Source: JAIXWP01 sp965247015 (GTDB lineage Bacteria; Bacteroidota; Bacteroidia; Flavobacteriales_D; Sanyastnellaceae). Taken from it: DNA of 64,000 bases. The notes below the pieces were generated by a model. It was not told where the DNA came from and did no database searches. It worked only from the letters and a program-made list of their open reading frames with translations. The stretch spans positions 186,001 to 250,000 of the forward strand of contig CBDFGG010000003.1 of the NCBI GenBank assembly GCA_965247015.1, given 5' to 3'. Below are positions 52,240 to 60,028 of the stretch, in pieces. The position numbers and the translations under genes are program-made. Positions within the stretch are counted from its first letter, which is position 1; each line of letters begins with the position of its first letter.

Positions 52240-52320
52240 GTTCTGTTATCAGAACCAATTAGGATTCTTTTTTCAGAACCTTTGTACCATAAATATAACC
52301 AAAAGTTCAAATATTGGAAC
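52240..52320. promoter_or_regulatory. Three 16-bp lysogeny-switch operators
   Basis: O1 GTTCTGTTATCAGAAC (52240-52255, perfect), O2 ATTCTTTTTTCAGAAC (52264-52279), O3 GTTCAAATATTGGAAC (52305-52320). All fit GTTC-N8-GAAC (O2 has one mismatch in its left arm). O3 ends one base before the start of the Cro-like gene, so occupancy would block its ribosome site or promoter. Confidence 0.75.
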
Positions 52321-52321
52321 T

Positions 52322-52573
52322 ATGACAACAATAACCAACCCAACACAAGTCACCGGTCTTGAAGTTTACTGGCAAAAGGTCAAGCTCTGCAAAGATCAAA
52401 GCTTGCGCACTCGCTTCCTGGAAGCACTGGACAACCCGGCAAAGAATACGCTCTATGCCAACTTGAAAAATCCGGGCCGGATGAAAGCAAGCCAAGCAAT
52501 CAAGGTAGCTCAATTACTCACTGAAGTATTTCAGAAGTCAATTACTCCTGAAGATCTTCTTAAAAGCTTCTAG
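52322..52573 (+). CDS. Cro-like DNA-binding protein
   Basis: 83 aa from the ATG at 52322 (MTTITNPTQVTGLEVYW). A helical DNA-binding shape (about 25-70, RFLEALDNPAKNTLYANLKNPGRMKASQAIKVAQLL) fits a second XRE-like regulator. The upstream longer frame runs through the operators and is rejected. It opens the rightward replication block, opposing the repressor. Confidence 0.7.
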   Translation: MTTITNPTQVTGLEVYWQKVKLCKDQSLRTRFLEALDNPAKNTLYANLKNPGRMKASQAIKVAQLLTEVFQKSITPEDLLKSF

Positions 52574-52575
52574 CC

Positions 52576-52791
52576 ATGACTGAAATGATTAGACAACTCC
52601 TTGGTGAAATCGCACTTGGAATAGTGATCGGCTGCACAGCCCGACAAGTTTGGGAGTATCACAAAGCCCGTAAGAGAATAAAACAGATCAGATCTTCAGT
52701 ATTGAAGAAGAAGATATCCCGGAGGACTTCCAATAAGCTGCGCGAAATAGCTCGATCGGAAATGAGAAAATACAACCAACTGAGCAACTAG
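52576..52791 (+). CDS. Small basic membrane-associated protein
   Basis: 71 aa, one weak hydrophobic span (about 8-21, LLGEIALGIVIGCT), then a very basic tail (KARKRIKQIRSSVLKKKISRR). Two bases after the previous stop. Function unknown. Confidence 0.5.
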   Translation: MTEMIRQLLGEIALGIVIGCTARQVWEYHKARKRIKQIRSSVLKKKISRRTSNKLREIARSEMRKYNQLSN

Positions 52792-52796
52792 TCCGA

Positions 52797-52973
52797 ATGA
52801 GAGATATCCGGGACGAAATATTAAACCAAGCCTTGGAGCTCGAATTGCAGTCACTGCAGAGATTCGCAAAAGGAGCCTCCACCCCTTACCAGGTTCAGTA
52901 CTTCCAAAGTGCGATCAAGGAATGTAAAAACTTGATCCAGGAATTAAGACTGAACGGATCTATCACACCCTAA
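52797..52973 (+). CDS. Tiny helical protein
   Basis: 58 aa, too short for routine calling. MRDIRDEILNQALELELQSLQRFAKG is strongly helical and amphipathic. Stop at 52971-52973, eleven bases before the next start. Function unknown. Confidence 0.5.
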   Translation: MRDIRDEILNQALELELQSLQRFAKGASTPYQVQYFQSAIKECKNLIQELRLNGSITP

Positions 52974-52984
52974 AATCATATACC

Positions 52985-53464
52985 ATGTTTAAGATCCTTT
53001 CGCTGGATGAAAATTCATTCAGCCTAGAACTCTCTTTGCTTACTCTGGACAAATCGAAGAAGATCTTCAGGGCTTATCCCGTAAAAAATGAAACTATTCC
53101 ATATCTCCGAGGTGAGTTTCTGCACTACTTATCAGATCAAACATTAGGCTTCGCGCTTCGATGCTTTGAGATCAATCAAGCTCAAAAAGGAATTCATACC
53201 GGACTGGAATCAGCGCTTAGTTTTTATAAGTGGTCTGTGATTAAAAAGGAGACAGAAGTATACATATGGCAACATATGGAATCAATCATGACCGAATGGA
53301 TAAAAGTACGCGCATGGCTAAAAATTATGCTTCCATCTTCGACCCATCCGGAATACAAAACATTAAAAAGTGAGCTCGCAAATATGAACGAAATGAATGA
53401 AATGTTCCTGGCAGAATTCAAGGGCAAAGGATCAATCACAATCCCACAATTCCAAACTGTATGA
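52985..53464 (+). CDS. Protein of unknown function upstream of primase
   Basis: 159 aa, helical, with beta-like opening (MFKILSLDENSFSLELSLLTLDK). No motif recognised. It overlaps the primase-helicase start by four bases (ATGA), so it likely assists replication. Confidence 0.55.
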   Translation: MFKILSLDENSFSLELSLLTLDKSKKIFRAYPVKNETIPYLRGEFLHYLSDQTLGFALRCFEINQAQKGIHTGLESALSFYKWSVIKKETEVYIWQHMESIMTEWIKVRAWLKIMLPSSTHPEYKTLKSELANMNEMNEMFLAEFKGKGSITIPQFQTV

Positions 53465-56400
53465 GTGAAAAAATGAAAGTGGATTTTGTGGAGCTGAAGA
53501 AAGAAATTCTTCGAGCTTCAGGAGGTGGGATCGACATCATCGCTCGACTCTTTCCAGGAAAGGATGGATTCAATCCATCAGATCCAAAAAAGAAATTTAA
53601 GATCAGATCCGACGATTCGACTCCATCAGCCTCTGCCTCCCAATCAAAAGGAGTTTGGGGCGTCCGTGACTTTGGAGATCCCACGTTTGGAGATCGAATG
53701 AAATCCGCAATTGATATGTGGATGGAGCACAAAAAGTTGGAGTACACGGATGCACTCATGGATCTAGCTTCGATATTCACTGTTCAAGTTAGCGGTGGAA
53801 CTTATCAAGCTCGACGCCCGGAGTACGAAAAAATAAAAGTGGCCACACGCCCAGATCCAAGCTATGTAATTGACAAGAAAACCAAATTTGAGAAATCGGA
53901 GCTCGTTGCATTCAATAGCAAAATTGCCACCGATGAAAAGCTTGCAAAAAAGTTTGAAGAAGTACTGGAGAGGTTTGACATGCACTCACTCGTAAGTTAC
54001 ACAACTTATGATGAAAATGGGAATGGCCACATCTGGAAATCTACTGCAGCTTTCCCAATTTTCGCAAGTCAACGCGGTGAAGCCTGGAAAGTATATAAGC
54101 CGTATGAACTCGATCAACAGTGGCGGTTCCAATGGTTTGGTAAGAAGCCGAAAGGATTTGTTTTTGGACTATATCAAGTCGAGAAATTATTCGAGGAAAA
54201 AAAGGAAAAATACAATTTGGAGCTTATTCAGAAAGAACTACCTCAACGACAAATTATAAAACTCTTAGAAGAATTCAAACTTGATGAAATAGTAATCGCC
54301 TCCGGAGAGAGTGATTGCATCAATTTTTGGGCTTATGTGGATGTTCCTGCAATTTGCCTAGACAGTGAAACATCAAAATTCACATCTTATCTCTATCATG
54401 AATTGAGAGAGTACGCAAAGAAGATCTACATCTGCTACGATATTGATGATACCGGAAACAAAAGAGCCTTTGATATCTGCATGGAATTTATAGATATCCA
54501 TTGGATTCGACTGCCACAAGAATTGAAAAACAGATCCGATTGGAGACAAAAGATCTGCAAGGACTTTAAGAACTGGTGTGAAAATTATGATGCCTGGGAA
54601 TTCAGAAATCGCTTGTTACCGGTAGCCTATCCAATGCGCTTTTGGGACTATGTAATTACTGAAGATAAAAATGGTGCAATCAAGAAACTTGGCTATCAAT
54701 TCAACCCACAATATGCAGTTCACCACTTAGCCCATCAGAATTACTTCAGGTACAAAAGCACGACGAATAAAAACGGATTCATGCTGATCAAAAAAGATGG
54801 TCATGTAGTTCGCGAAATCAATCAAAGAGAGAATGATGAATTGAAAAATTACATGCACGACTTCATCTACACAAAGCGATTGAGTGTGGATGTGTTGAAT
54901 ATGATTCTCCGCACCAAGCAAATATCAGATTCAGTCATGAAAGCTCTGCCTTGGTTCACTGAATCATTCGAGAGAGCTTCCAGAGATTCACAGTATTGGT
55001 TTTATAACAATGTAGCCTGGGAAATCAATTCACAAGGAATTAAAACATACGCGCCCGGTGCATTGAATAAATATGTATTTGAAGATCTGATCGTTCAAAT
55101 TCCAGGCTTTAATGAAAGCCCGGTGACACTTCAAGATCCATATCTTGAAATATACCGGGATGATAACGGGATCCCGCGTGTAAAGATCCTTCGTCAAGAT
55201 CATCCTTTTCTGCAGTACTTCATTAACATAAGTAGGATCCACTGGAAGAGTGAGTTTGATAGCTACAATGCTTCCAAAGGTGAAGAATCAAAAGTTACCT
55301 GGTATTTAGAAAATGAAAAATATGCTTCACTCGGATTAAACACGCTATTCGGACCATCACTGGAGCCCTGGCAACGAGACGAACAAGAACAAGCTTTCAC
55401 AAATCTCGCTTGTATCATGGGATATATGATGCACACAAAATTTGATAGCGCTCGAGCTCTGGCTTGTTGGATATCTGATAATGAAGAGAGAGATGTGACC
55501 GATTCAAAAGGAGGGACTGGAAAATCACTCCTTGGAAGATCCTTGAAATTCTTTCTTAATACTGTATCGTTTGAAGCTCGAAAATCAGACATATGGGAGG
55601 ATAAACACATGTTTCAAAATGTGGATGAAAACACAGATATGTGTTGGTTTGACGATGCTACAATTGGGTTTCCTTTTGAAAAAATATACACAGCGATCAA
55701 TCAATACATGGTCATTCGTCCCCAATATGGAAAGCACTATGAATTGAGAGGGGACGCGCTTCCAAAATTCTTTATCACATCGAACTTTTATCCAAAGAAT
55801 ATTCTTGGTGACGACTCCACCAGAAGAAGAATTTGGTTTGGTACAACGTCAGATTACTATCATGCAAAAGGAGGTGAATATGATAGACAATGGGATCCAA
55901 TAAAAGATTTGAAACAAAGAATTTTCGATGATTGGGGACCTGAAGAATGGTGTGGCTTTTATCGAATCATGGCAGATATGATGATTGGATATTTCAAGGT
56001 AGGCCAAACAGAGCCACCGATGCGATCAGCAATCAAGCAAATGGCCCGTCAACAAATGGGACCTATTTTCTTCCCCTGGGCAGATGATTTTTTGAAGGAC
56101 AAAGTGAAGCTTGTGGCCACTGCAGAAGAAATCACTACTCATTCACCGGACAACTATTTCAAAATCCCTACATCGCTTGTACTATCTGCATTCTTACATG
56201 AAAACAAAACATCGCTTGGATCTCGAAGAGATCTCTGGAGTCCTGGCTTTTTGAAAAAATGTATGGAAGCTTGGGCCACCTACCACGACTACACATTTAA
56301 TCCTGGACAAGTCAAAAATGCGAGCGGTCGAGTACAAGTCAAAGTGAATACAGAGCTCGCTGAAAAATGGAATTCCATTGCAGAAAAAATTGGATTAAGC

Positions 56401-56499
56401 GAAAAAGATTGGCGAATCAAAGAACGTGAAGCGGTTGAATGCTACTACCTGGTAGGACTTGGAACCAACGAACCTGAACCATATCAAGCCCCATTCTAA
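53461..56499 (+). CDS. Primase-helicase with Toprim and SF3 helicase domains
   Basis: 1012 aa. N-terminal domain with no zinc cysteines (about 1-140); a Toprim domain with GESD (about 283) and DIDD (about 326); a long linker; then an SF3/D5-like helicase, Walker A SKGGTGKS (about 682-689), Walker B MCWFDDA (about 724-730) and sensor FFITSNF. It would prime and unwind the element genome. This single-polypeptide arrangement suits a small plasmid or phage that makes its own replisome. Confidence 0.85.
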   Translation: MSEKMKVDFVELKKEILRASGGGIDIIARLFPGKDGFNPSDPKKKFKIRSDDSTPSASASQSKGVWGVRDFGDPTFGDRMKSAIDMWMEHKKLEYTDALMDLASIFTVQVSGGTYQARRPEYEKIKVATRPDPSYVIDKKTKFEKSELVAFNSKIATDEKLAKKFEEVLERFDMHSLVSYTTYDENGNGHIWKSTAAFPIFASQRGEAWKVYKPYELDQQWRFQWFGKKPKGFVFGLYQVEKLFEEKKEKYNLELIQKELPQRQIIKLLEEFKLDEIVIASGESDCINFWAYVDVPAICLDSETSKFTSYLYHELREYAKKIYICYDIDDTGNKRAFDICMEFIDIHWIRLPQELKNRSDWRQKICKDFKNWCENYDAWEFRNRLLPVAYPMRFWDYVITEDKNGAIKKLGYQFNPQYAVHHLAHQNYFRYKSTTNKNGFMLIKKDGHVVREINQRENDELKNYMHDFIYTKRLSVDVLNMILRTKQISDSVMKALPWFTESFERASRDSQYWFYNNVAWEINSQGIKTYAPGALNKYVFEDLIVQIPGFNESPVTLQDPYLEIYRDDNGIPRVKILRQDHPFLQYFINISRIHWKSEFDSYNASKGEESKVTWYLENEKYASLGLNTLFGPSLEPWQRDEQEQAFTNLACIMGYMMHTKFDSARALACWISDNEERDVTDSKGGTGKSLLGRSLKFFLNTVSFEARKSDIWEDKHMFQNVDENTDMCWFDDATIGFPFEKIYTAINQYMVIRPQYGKHYELRGDALPKFFITSNFYPKNILGDDSTRRRIWFGTTSDYYHAKGGEYDRQWDPIKDLKQRIFDDWGPEEWCGFYRIMADMMIGYFKVGQTEPPMRSAIKQMARQQMGPIFFPWADDFLKDKVKLVATAEEITTHSPDNYFKIPTSLVLSAFLHENKTSLGSRRDLWSPGFLKKCMEAWATYHDYTFNPGQVKNASGRVQVKVNTELAEKWNSIAEKIGLSEKDWRIKEREAVECYYLVGLGTNEPEPYQAPF

Positions 56500-56648
56500 T
56501 GATCATTCCACTCCAATTAAACAGACACAATTCCGACGATCCGGAATTATTCCTGGAACTGATATCTGATATCATAGTCAAGGATATCATAGATCCAAAA
56601 CCTCCATACGAATCTTCAGATCTACCTGAAGAAGAAAGTCAAGAATAA
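56499..56648 (+). CDS. Tiny acidic protein
   Basis: 49 aa, too short for routine calling; its ATG overlaps the primase stop (TAATG). Its C-terminal end (SDLPEEESQE) and its downstream leader are nearly repeated at the end of the next gene. Function unknown. Confidence 0.5.
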   Translation: MIIPLQLNRHNSDDPELFLELISDIIVKDIIDPKPPYESSDLPEEESQE

Positions 56649-56689
56649 CTATACAAGTATTTAGAAAATCGAAATAAAATCAATACAAA
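56614..56689 (+). repeat. Direct repeat, copy A
   Basis: About 76 bases from CTTCAGATCTACC to AATACAA, covering a gene's 3' end and the following leader. Nearly identical to copy B at 57049-57132, which carries a nine-to-ten-base insertion. Confidence 0.8.
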
Positions 56690-56690
56690 A

Positions 56691-57098
56691 ATGGAACTAG
56701 AATTCAGAATTAAACCAACTTACAAAAGGTGCATTATTGACAAAGAAGGAAAAACAATAGCATGGTTTCGCAGCGAGTCTACAGCACTTCTATTTCTTAC
56801 TTGCTATTCAACTATTTCATCAATGAAGTCGATGAATGACCTTCAGGACAAAGTGCGTGCATTAACAATTGAAAAAGAACTTGCCGCACTAAAGCCATTG
56901 ATTAAGGACCGAGAAAATCAAATTGCAAAATTGAATGCAATGATCACAGAAATTGAAAAAAAGAATGGAATCTTAAACCATCAAGTTCTTCTTCTAACAC
57001 AAGAACTAAACAAGGCCAACATACACAATTTCAGACGAAATATTGAGACTTCAGATCTACCTCAGAAGAAAGTGGAGAATAACGATACAAGTATTTAG
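56691..57098 (+). CDS. Coiled-coil protein between direct repeats
   Basis: 135 aa. A folded start (about 1-45, ELEFRIKPTYKRCIIDKEGKTIAWFRSEST) and a long coiled coil (about 55-115, LQDKVRALTIEKELAALKPLIKDRENQIAKLNAM). Its last codons lie in copy B of the direct repeat; copy A sits just upstream. Function unknown. Confidence 0.55.
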   Translation: MELEFRIKPTYKRCIIDKEGKTIAWFRSESTALLFLTCYSTISSMKSMNDLQDKVRALTIEKELAALKPLIKDRENQIAKLNAMITEIEKKNGILNHQVLLLTQELNKANIHNFRRNIETSDLPQKKVENNDTSI

Positions 57099-57132
57099 AA
57101 AATCGAAATAACCCCAATTAAAATCAATACAA
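57049..57132 (+). repeat. Direct repeat, copy B
   Basis: About 84 bases, matching copy A (56614-56689) from CTTCAGATCTACC to AATCAATACAA with a short insertion ACCCCAATTA. The two copies bracket the coiled-coil gene. Confidence 0.8.
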
Positions 57133-57133
57133 G

Positions 57134-57466
57134 ATGAATAAAATTCAAAAAGACAAAGCAATTATTGGAGTGCCGGAATTGGTAGCCATTATAGTAGGTG
57201 AAATATCCTTTGTGCAGTCAGTAAGTGCATGTGATATGATTTTGGATGGATTGATGATTCCAAATTTTTCAATGGACTTAAGCACGGTGCAAGCTGCAGC
57301 TATTAAATTCTTTTTACCAGATGATTTCAGCGATGAAACTGATTTGATTTTGCAATTAAGCGCAGAGGAAATGGAATTGAAAATCCACAAGTTCCTGAAG
57401 CCCTATGGGATGTTCATTGACATCACTGCAACGCAACAAAACATTCACAACAAAATCAATCAATAA
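57134..57466 (+). CDS. Small protein of unknown function
   Basis: 110 aa, soluble, alpha/beta; MNKIQKDKAIIGVPELVAIIVGEISFVQSVSAC then acidic helical part. No motif recognised. It begins right after copy B of the direct repeat. Confidence 0.5.
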   Translation: MNKIQKDKAIIGVPELVAIIVGEISFVQSVSACDMILDGLMIPNFSMDLSTVQAAAIKFFLPDDFSDETDLILQLSAEEMELKIHKFLKPYGMFIDITATQQNIHNKINQ

Positions 57467-57468
57467 AT

Positions 57469-57681
57469 ATGATGCTGACAAAATCCGAAGCCTTAGAGCT
57501 TATCGACCAGGGAGAAAAAGTCACTCACAAATTTTTCACTCCTTACGAATTCATCGCAAAATCTGATGATCCTGAATATTATCAAGATGAAAATGGTCTT
57601 TTACTGATTAGCGATTTCTGGGACCACAGACAGCATTCAGAATGGCAAACCGGATGGAGTGTTTTTACACCAATAAATTGA
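57469..57681 (+). CDS. Small acidic protein
   Basis: 70 aa, MLTKSEALELIDQGEKVTHKFFTPYEFI and an aromatic end (FWDHRQHSEWQTGWSVF). It is two bases after the previous gene and 16 before the recombinase start. Function unknown. Confidence 0.5.
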   Translation: MMLTKSEALELIDQGEKVTHKFFTPYEFIAKSDDPEYYQDENGLLLISDFWDHRQHSEWQTGWSVFTPIN

Positions 57682-57697
57682 ATGATTATATTTGATT

Positions 57698-59251
57698 ATG
57701 AAGAAGGGTATAGCTTACATCAGAATCTCCGATGAAGATCAATCGAATTTCAGCATCGAAGGACAGACTAATTACATCAGAGAATACTGCAGCCGGTATG
57801 ATATCGAATTGCTTCAGGAATTCGTTGATGAAGGTTATTCTGCAAAGAATTTCAATCGACCGGCATGGAATGAATTGAAGTCGTTTTTGAAGTCAGGATC
57901 TAAACTTGATTTCTTAATTATCTTCAAGTATGATCGCTTGATCAGAAACACCATGCAAGGGCTTTCAGAGATTGAAGAACTAGAAAAAAAGTACAATCTT
58001 GCAATCATCAGTGTACAAGAAAATCTTGGTGTAGATCCTTATTCCCCTTACTTCTTCAAGATGCGAACGGATCTTCTAGTGCATGGAGAATTTGAGAGGC
58101 GAATAATCAGCGATCGAGTCTCATTCGGGATCCATACTGCTATCAAATCCGGACGCTACCTTCATCAAGCTCCGTATGGATATCGCAATTCCCGGGACGA
58201 ACAAAATAAGCCTATCATCATACAGGATCCTATCGAAGCTTCAGTAGTAAATATGATGTATCAAATGGCAGCATCCGGATGTTCCCTTGCTGAAATCCAT
58301 TCCAAAGCAATAGAGCAAGGTTATAATCGAAAAGGAAATTCTACCTTGGCACGAATCCTTCGAAATCCCTTGTATATGGGAATGGTGAACAAACCGGCAT
58401 ACAAAGGCAAAGCTGCAGAGCTCTGTGAGGGTATTCATTCTCCTATTGTATCAAAAGATCTCTGGTACCTGGTACAACGTACTTTCAATGAACGTCCAAG
58501 TTACTTCACCGGGGCAAAGATCATCCGGGATGATCTTCCACTTCGTGGATTCATCCGCTGCCCTGAAGGACACGTTTTAACCGGGCACATGTGCCGTGGC
58601 CGTCATGGTACTTTATATCCATTCTACAGATGTAAGCAATGCACACCGAATGGATCCTACAGCGGATTAAGAGCACACGAGCAATTGGAATCCATCCTTC
58701 AAAAATTGTCCATCCCTGCAGATCTTGTTTTTGCCCTGGAAGAAAAGGTGAAGTCAAAGCTTCAGAAGAAAGTTTCCGAAACAGCTAAAGAGCTGCAGGA
58801 TCTTCAGAGAGATTTAAAAACAATCCACAATCTGATCGCAAACGTCCAGGACGAATTCTTTTCAAAGCGAATCGACCTCGAAACGTTCGACGTGGCCATG
58901 ACACGATATAAATACAAGGCTACAGAGATCAGCAATCGAATTGATAGCATTCAACTAATCAAGTCTAATATCTCGCAAGCAAAAGGATCTTTCATGATGA
59001 AGCTTGTGGATCTAAAAGGACTCTATTTGAAAGCTTCAGTTTTGGATAAAATTGCCCTTTTACGTTTCATTTTTCCCGGGGGTTTGACCCGAAATCGGAA
59101 AGTATGGCAAACCCCTTTCATATCTACTCTATTCCCATACAACGAAGAATTGACGGGGCTTTTAGAGATAAATGGGAAGCAGGTTTTTTACCTACCTCCC
59201 ACTAGTGGACCCGGCGGGAGTCGAACCCGCGTCCAAACAAGGAATTTCTGA
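57698..59251 (+). CDS. Large serine recombinase (integrase)
   Basis: 517 aa from the ATG at 57698. Resolvase domain with AYIRISDEDQ (nucleophile S11), a recombinase domain, zinc-ribbon-type CPEGH...CKQC and a coiled coil (about 350-430). Its last 15 residues, TSGPGGSRTRV-type, are encoded by the antisense strand of tmRNA (59206-59251). It would integrate the element at this tmRNA. In the excised form this C-terminus would come from the phage copy. Confidence 0.85.
   Translation: MKKGIAYIRISDEDQSNFSIEGQTNYIREYCSRYDIELLQEFVDEGYSAKNFNRPAWNELKSFLKSGSKLDFLIIFKYDRLIRNTMQGLSEIEELEKKYNLAIISVQENLGVDPYSPYFFKMRTDLLVHGEFERRIISDRVSFGIHTAIKSGRYLHQAPYGYRNSRDEQNKPIIIQDPIEASVVNMMYQMAASGCSLAEIHSKAIEQGYNRKGNSTLARILRNPLYMGMVNKPAYKGKAAELCEGIHSPIVSKDLWYLVQRTFNERPSYFTGAKIIRDDLPLRGFIRCPEGHVLTGHMCRGRHGTLYPFYRCKQCTPNGSYSGLRAHEQLESILQKLSIPADLVFALEEKVKSKLQKKVSETAKELQDLQRDLKTIHNLIANVQDEFFSKRIDLETFDVAMTRYKYKATEISNRIDSIQLIKSNISQAKGSFMMKLVDLKGLYLKASVLDKIALLRFIFPGGLTRNRKVWQTPFISTLFPYNEELTGLLEINGKQVFYLPPTSGPGGSRTRVQTRNF
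59197..59202. other. Candidate right attachment core
   Basis: TCCCAC, the match to 38955-38960, lying four to nine bases past the tmRNA 3' discriminator. See the left site for the caveat. Confidence 0.35.
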
Positions 59252-59601
59252 GCTTTCTACATGCTTATCCTGCAATTAATTTTCGTTGGAGGCCAGGCCA
59301 CAGTCAACCAAGCGTACCACTTATCTTGAAGTTTTTAGCCGCAGACTACAAGATTCATCCTTGGCGATCTCCCTTTGATGAAGCCTCTATGTTACGTACC
59401 AGGAGCGGGGTCCGCAACGAGACTTACTCGTCCCGCCAAACTTGACGGGATTAGGCGTAATCACAATCGGTGATTAGGCTGCGAGCGCGTAAGAATTGTT
59501 GTCATCTCTGACTTGTGCTCCGATATTTAAGAGCTAAAACACAAAACGCTCTGCATGCTTACACAGCTATTCATCTCGCTGTCAAATCCAAGGTCGGGCC
59601 C
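59206..59601 (-). ncRNA. ssrA: Transfer-messenger RNA (ssrA)
   Basis: About 396 nt. The 5' end GGGCCCG pairs with CGGGTCC at the 3' end, including a G3-U70 wobble as in alanyl acceptor stems, and the T arm is GCGGGTTCGACTCCCGC. A tag frame reads AQVRDDNNSYALAA then TAA. The genomic sequence after the discriminator is CTA rather than CCA, so CCA is added by nucleotidyltransferase. It rescues stalled ribosomes and tags the product for proteolysis. Confidence 0.93.
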
Positions 59602-59722
59602 TAAATTCCCCGCAAAGATAGTAATTATATCAACGCAAATCCCTCGCCCTTCCACACTCCCCGCCAGACAAGGCTTTTCATTTCATTGCAATTTTCTATT
59701 TTAGCACTCACACTTTCACACC

Positions 59723-60028
59723 ATGAAAAAATTACTTCCCCTCTTAGCTCTTCCTCTCGCCTTCGCTTGCACCGCTCCTGCTGCTCTACCAGAACTCCCC
59801 AACGGTGTGATCGCAACGGTATCTGATCAACGCGCTAAAGATGGTTGTGCATGGGTACTAGTCATACAAAATGAAAACGGGCCCCAGTATCTGGAGCCCG
59901 TCGATCTTGCTGATGCTTTTAAAGTAAATGGGAAAAAAGTAATTCTCACTTATCACTCCTCACGATCTGTCTCTCATTGTGACAACTCTACTCCCATCGT
60001 AATCGATGTGATTAAGGGTGAAGAATAA
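59723..60028 (+). CDS. Small lipoprotein of unknown function
   Basis: 101 aa, signal peptide with lipobox (ALPLAFAC, Cys about 16). The short mature part is a single beta-like domain (CAWVLVIQNENGPQYLEPVDLADAFKVNGKKVILTYHSS). Family not recognised. Its end overlaps the large convergent T9SS protein gene by 17 bases. Confidence 0.6.
   Translation: MKKLLPLLALPLAFACTAPAALPELPNGVIATVSDQRAKDGCAWVLVIQNENGPQYLEPVDLADAFKVNGKKVILTYHSSRSVSHCDNSTPIVIDVIKGEE

Larger units (their letters stand above)
38955..59202. mobile_element. Integrated tailless (candidate double-jelly-roll) prophage
   Basis: About 20.2 kb ending at tmRNA. It carries a packaging-type ATPase, a 272-aa candidate capsid protein, at least nine small single-helix membrane proteins, two anchored peptidoglycan hydrolases, holins, a repressor/Cro pair, a Toprim-SF3 primase-helicase and a serine recombinase, and lacks any portal, large terminase, tape measure or tail gene that I recognise. 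The layout is that of PM2/PRD1/FLiP-like viruses. The left boundary is uncertain by some hundred bases. Confidence 0.7.

Noticed and set aside
38955..59202. Filamentous (inovirus) prophage with a Zot-like ATPase
   Set aside because: Too large, no major coat or pIII-like genes, has lysins, holins and an SF3 primase-helicase, and the ATPase has no membrane helix.
38955..59202. Tailed-phage remnant
   Set aside because: No portal, terminase, tape measure, tail tube or baseplate gene is recognisable among the gene products, and the gene set is complete and compact rather than decayed.
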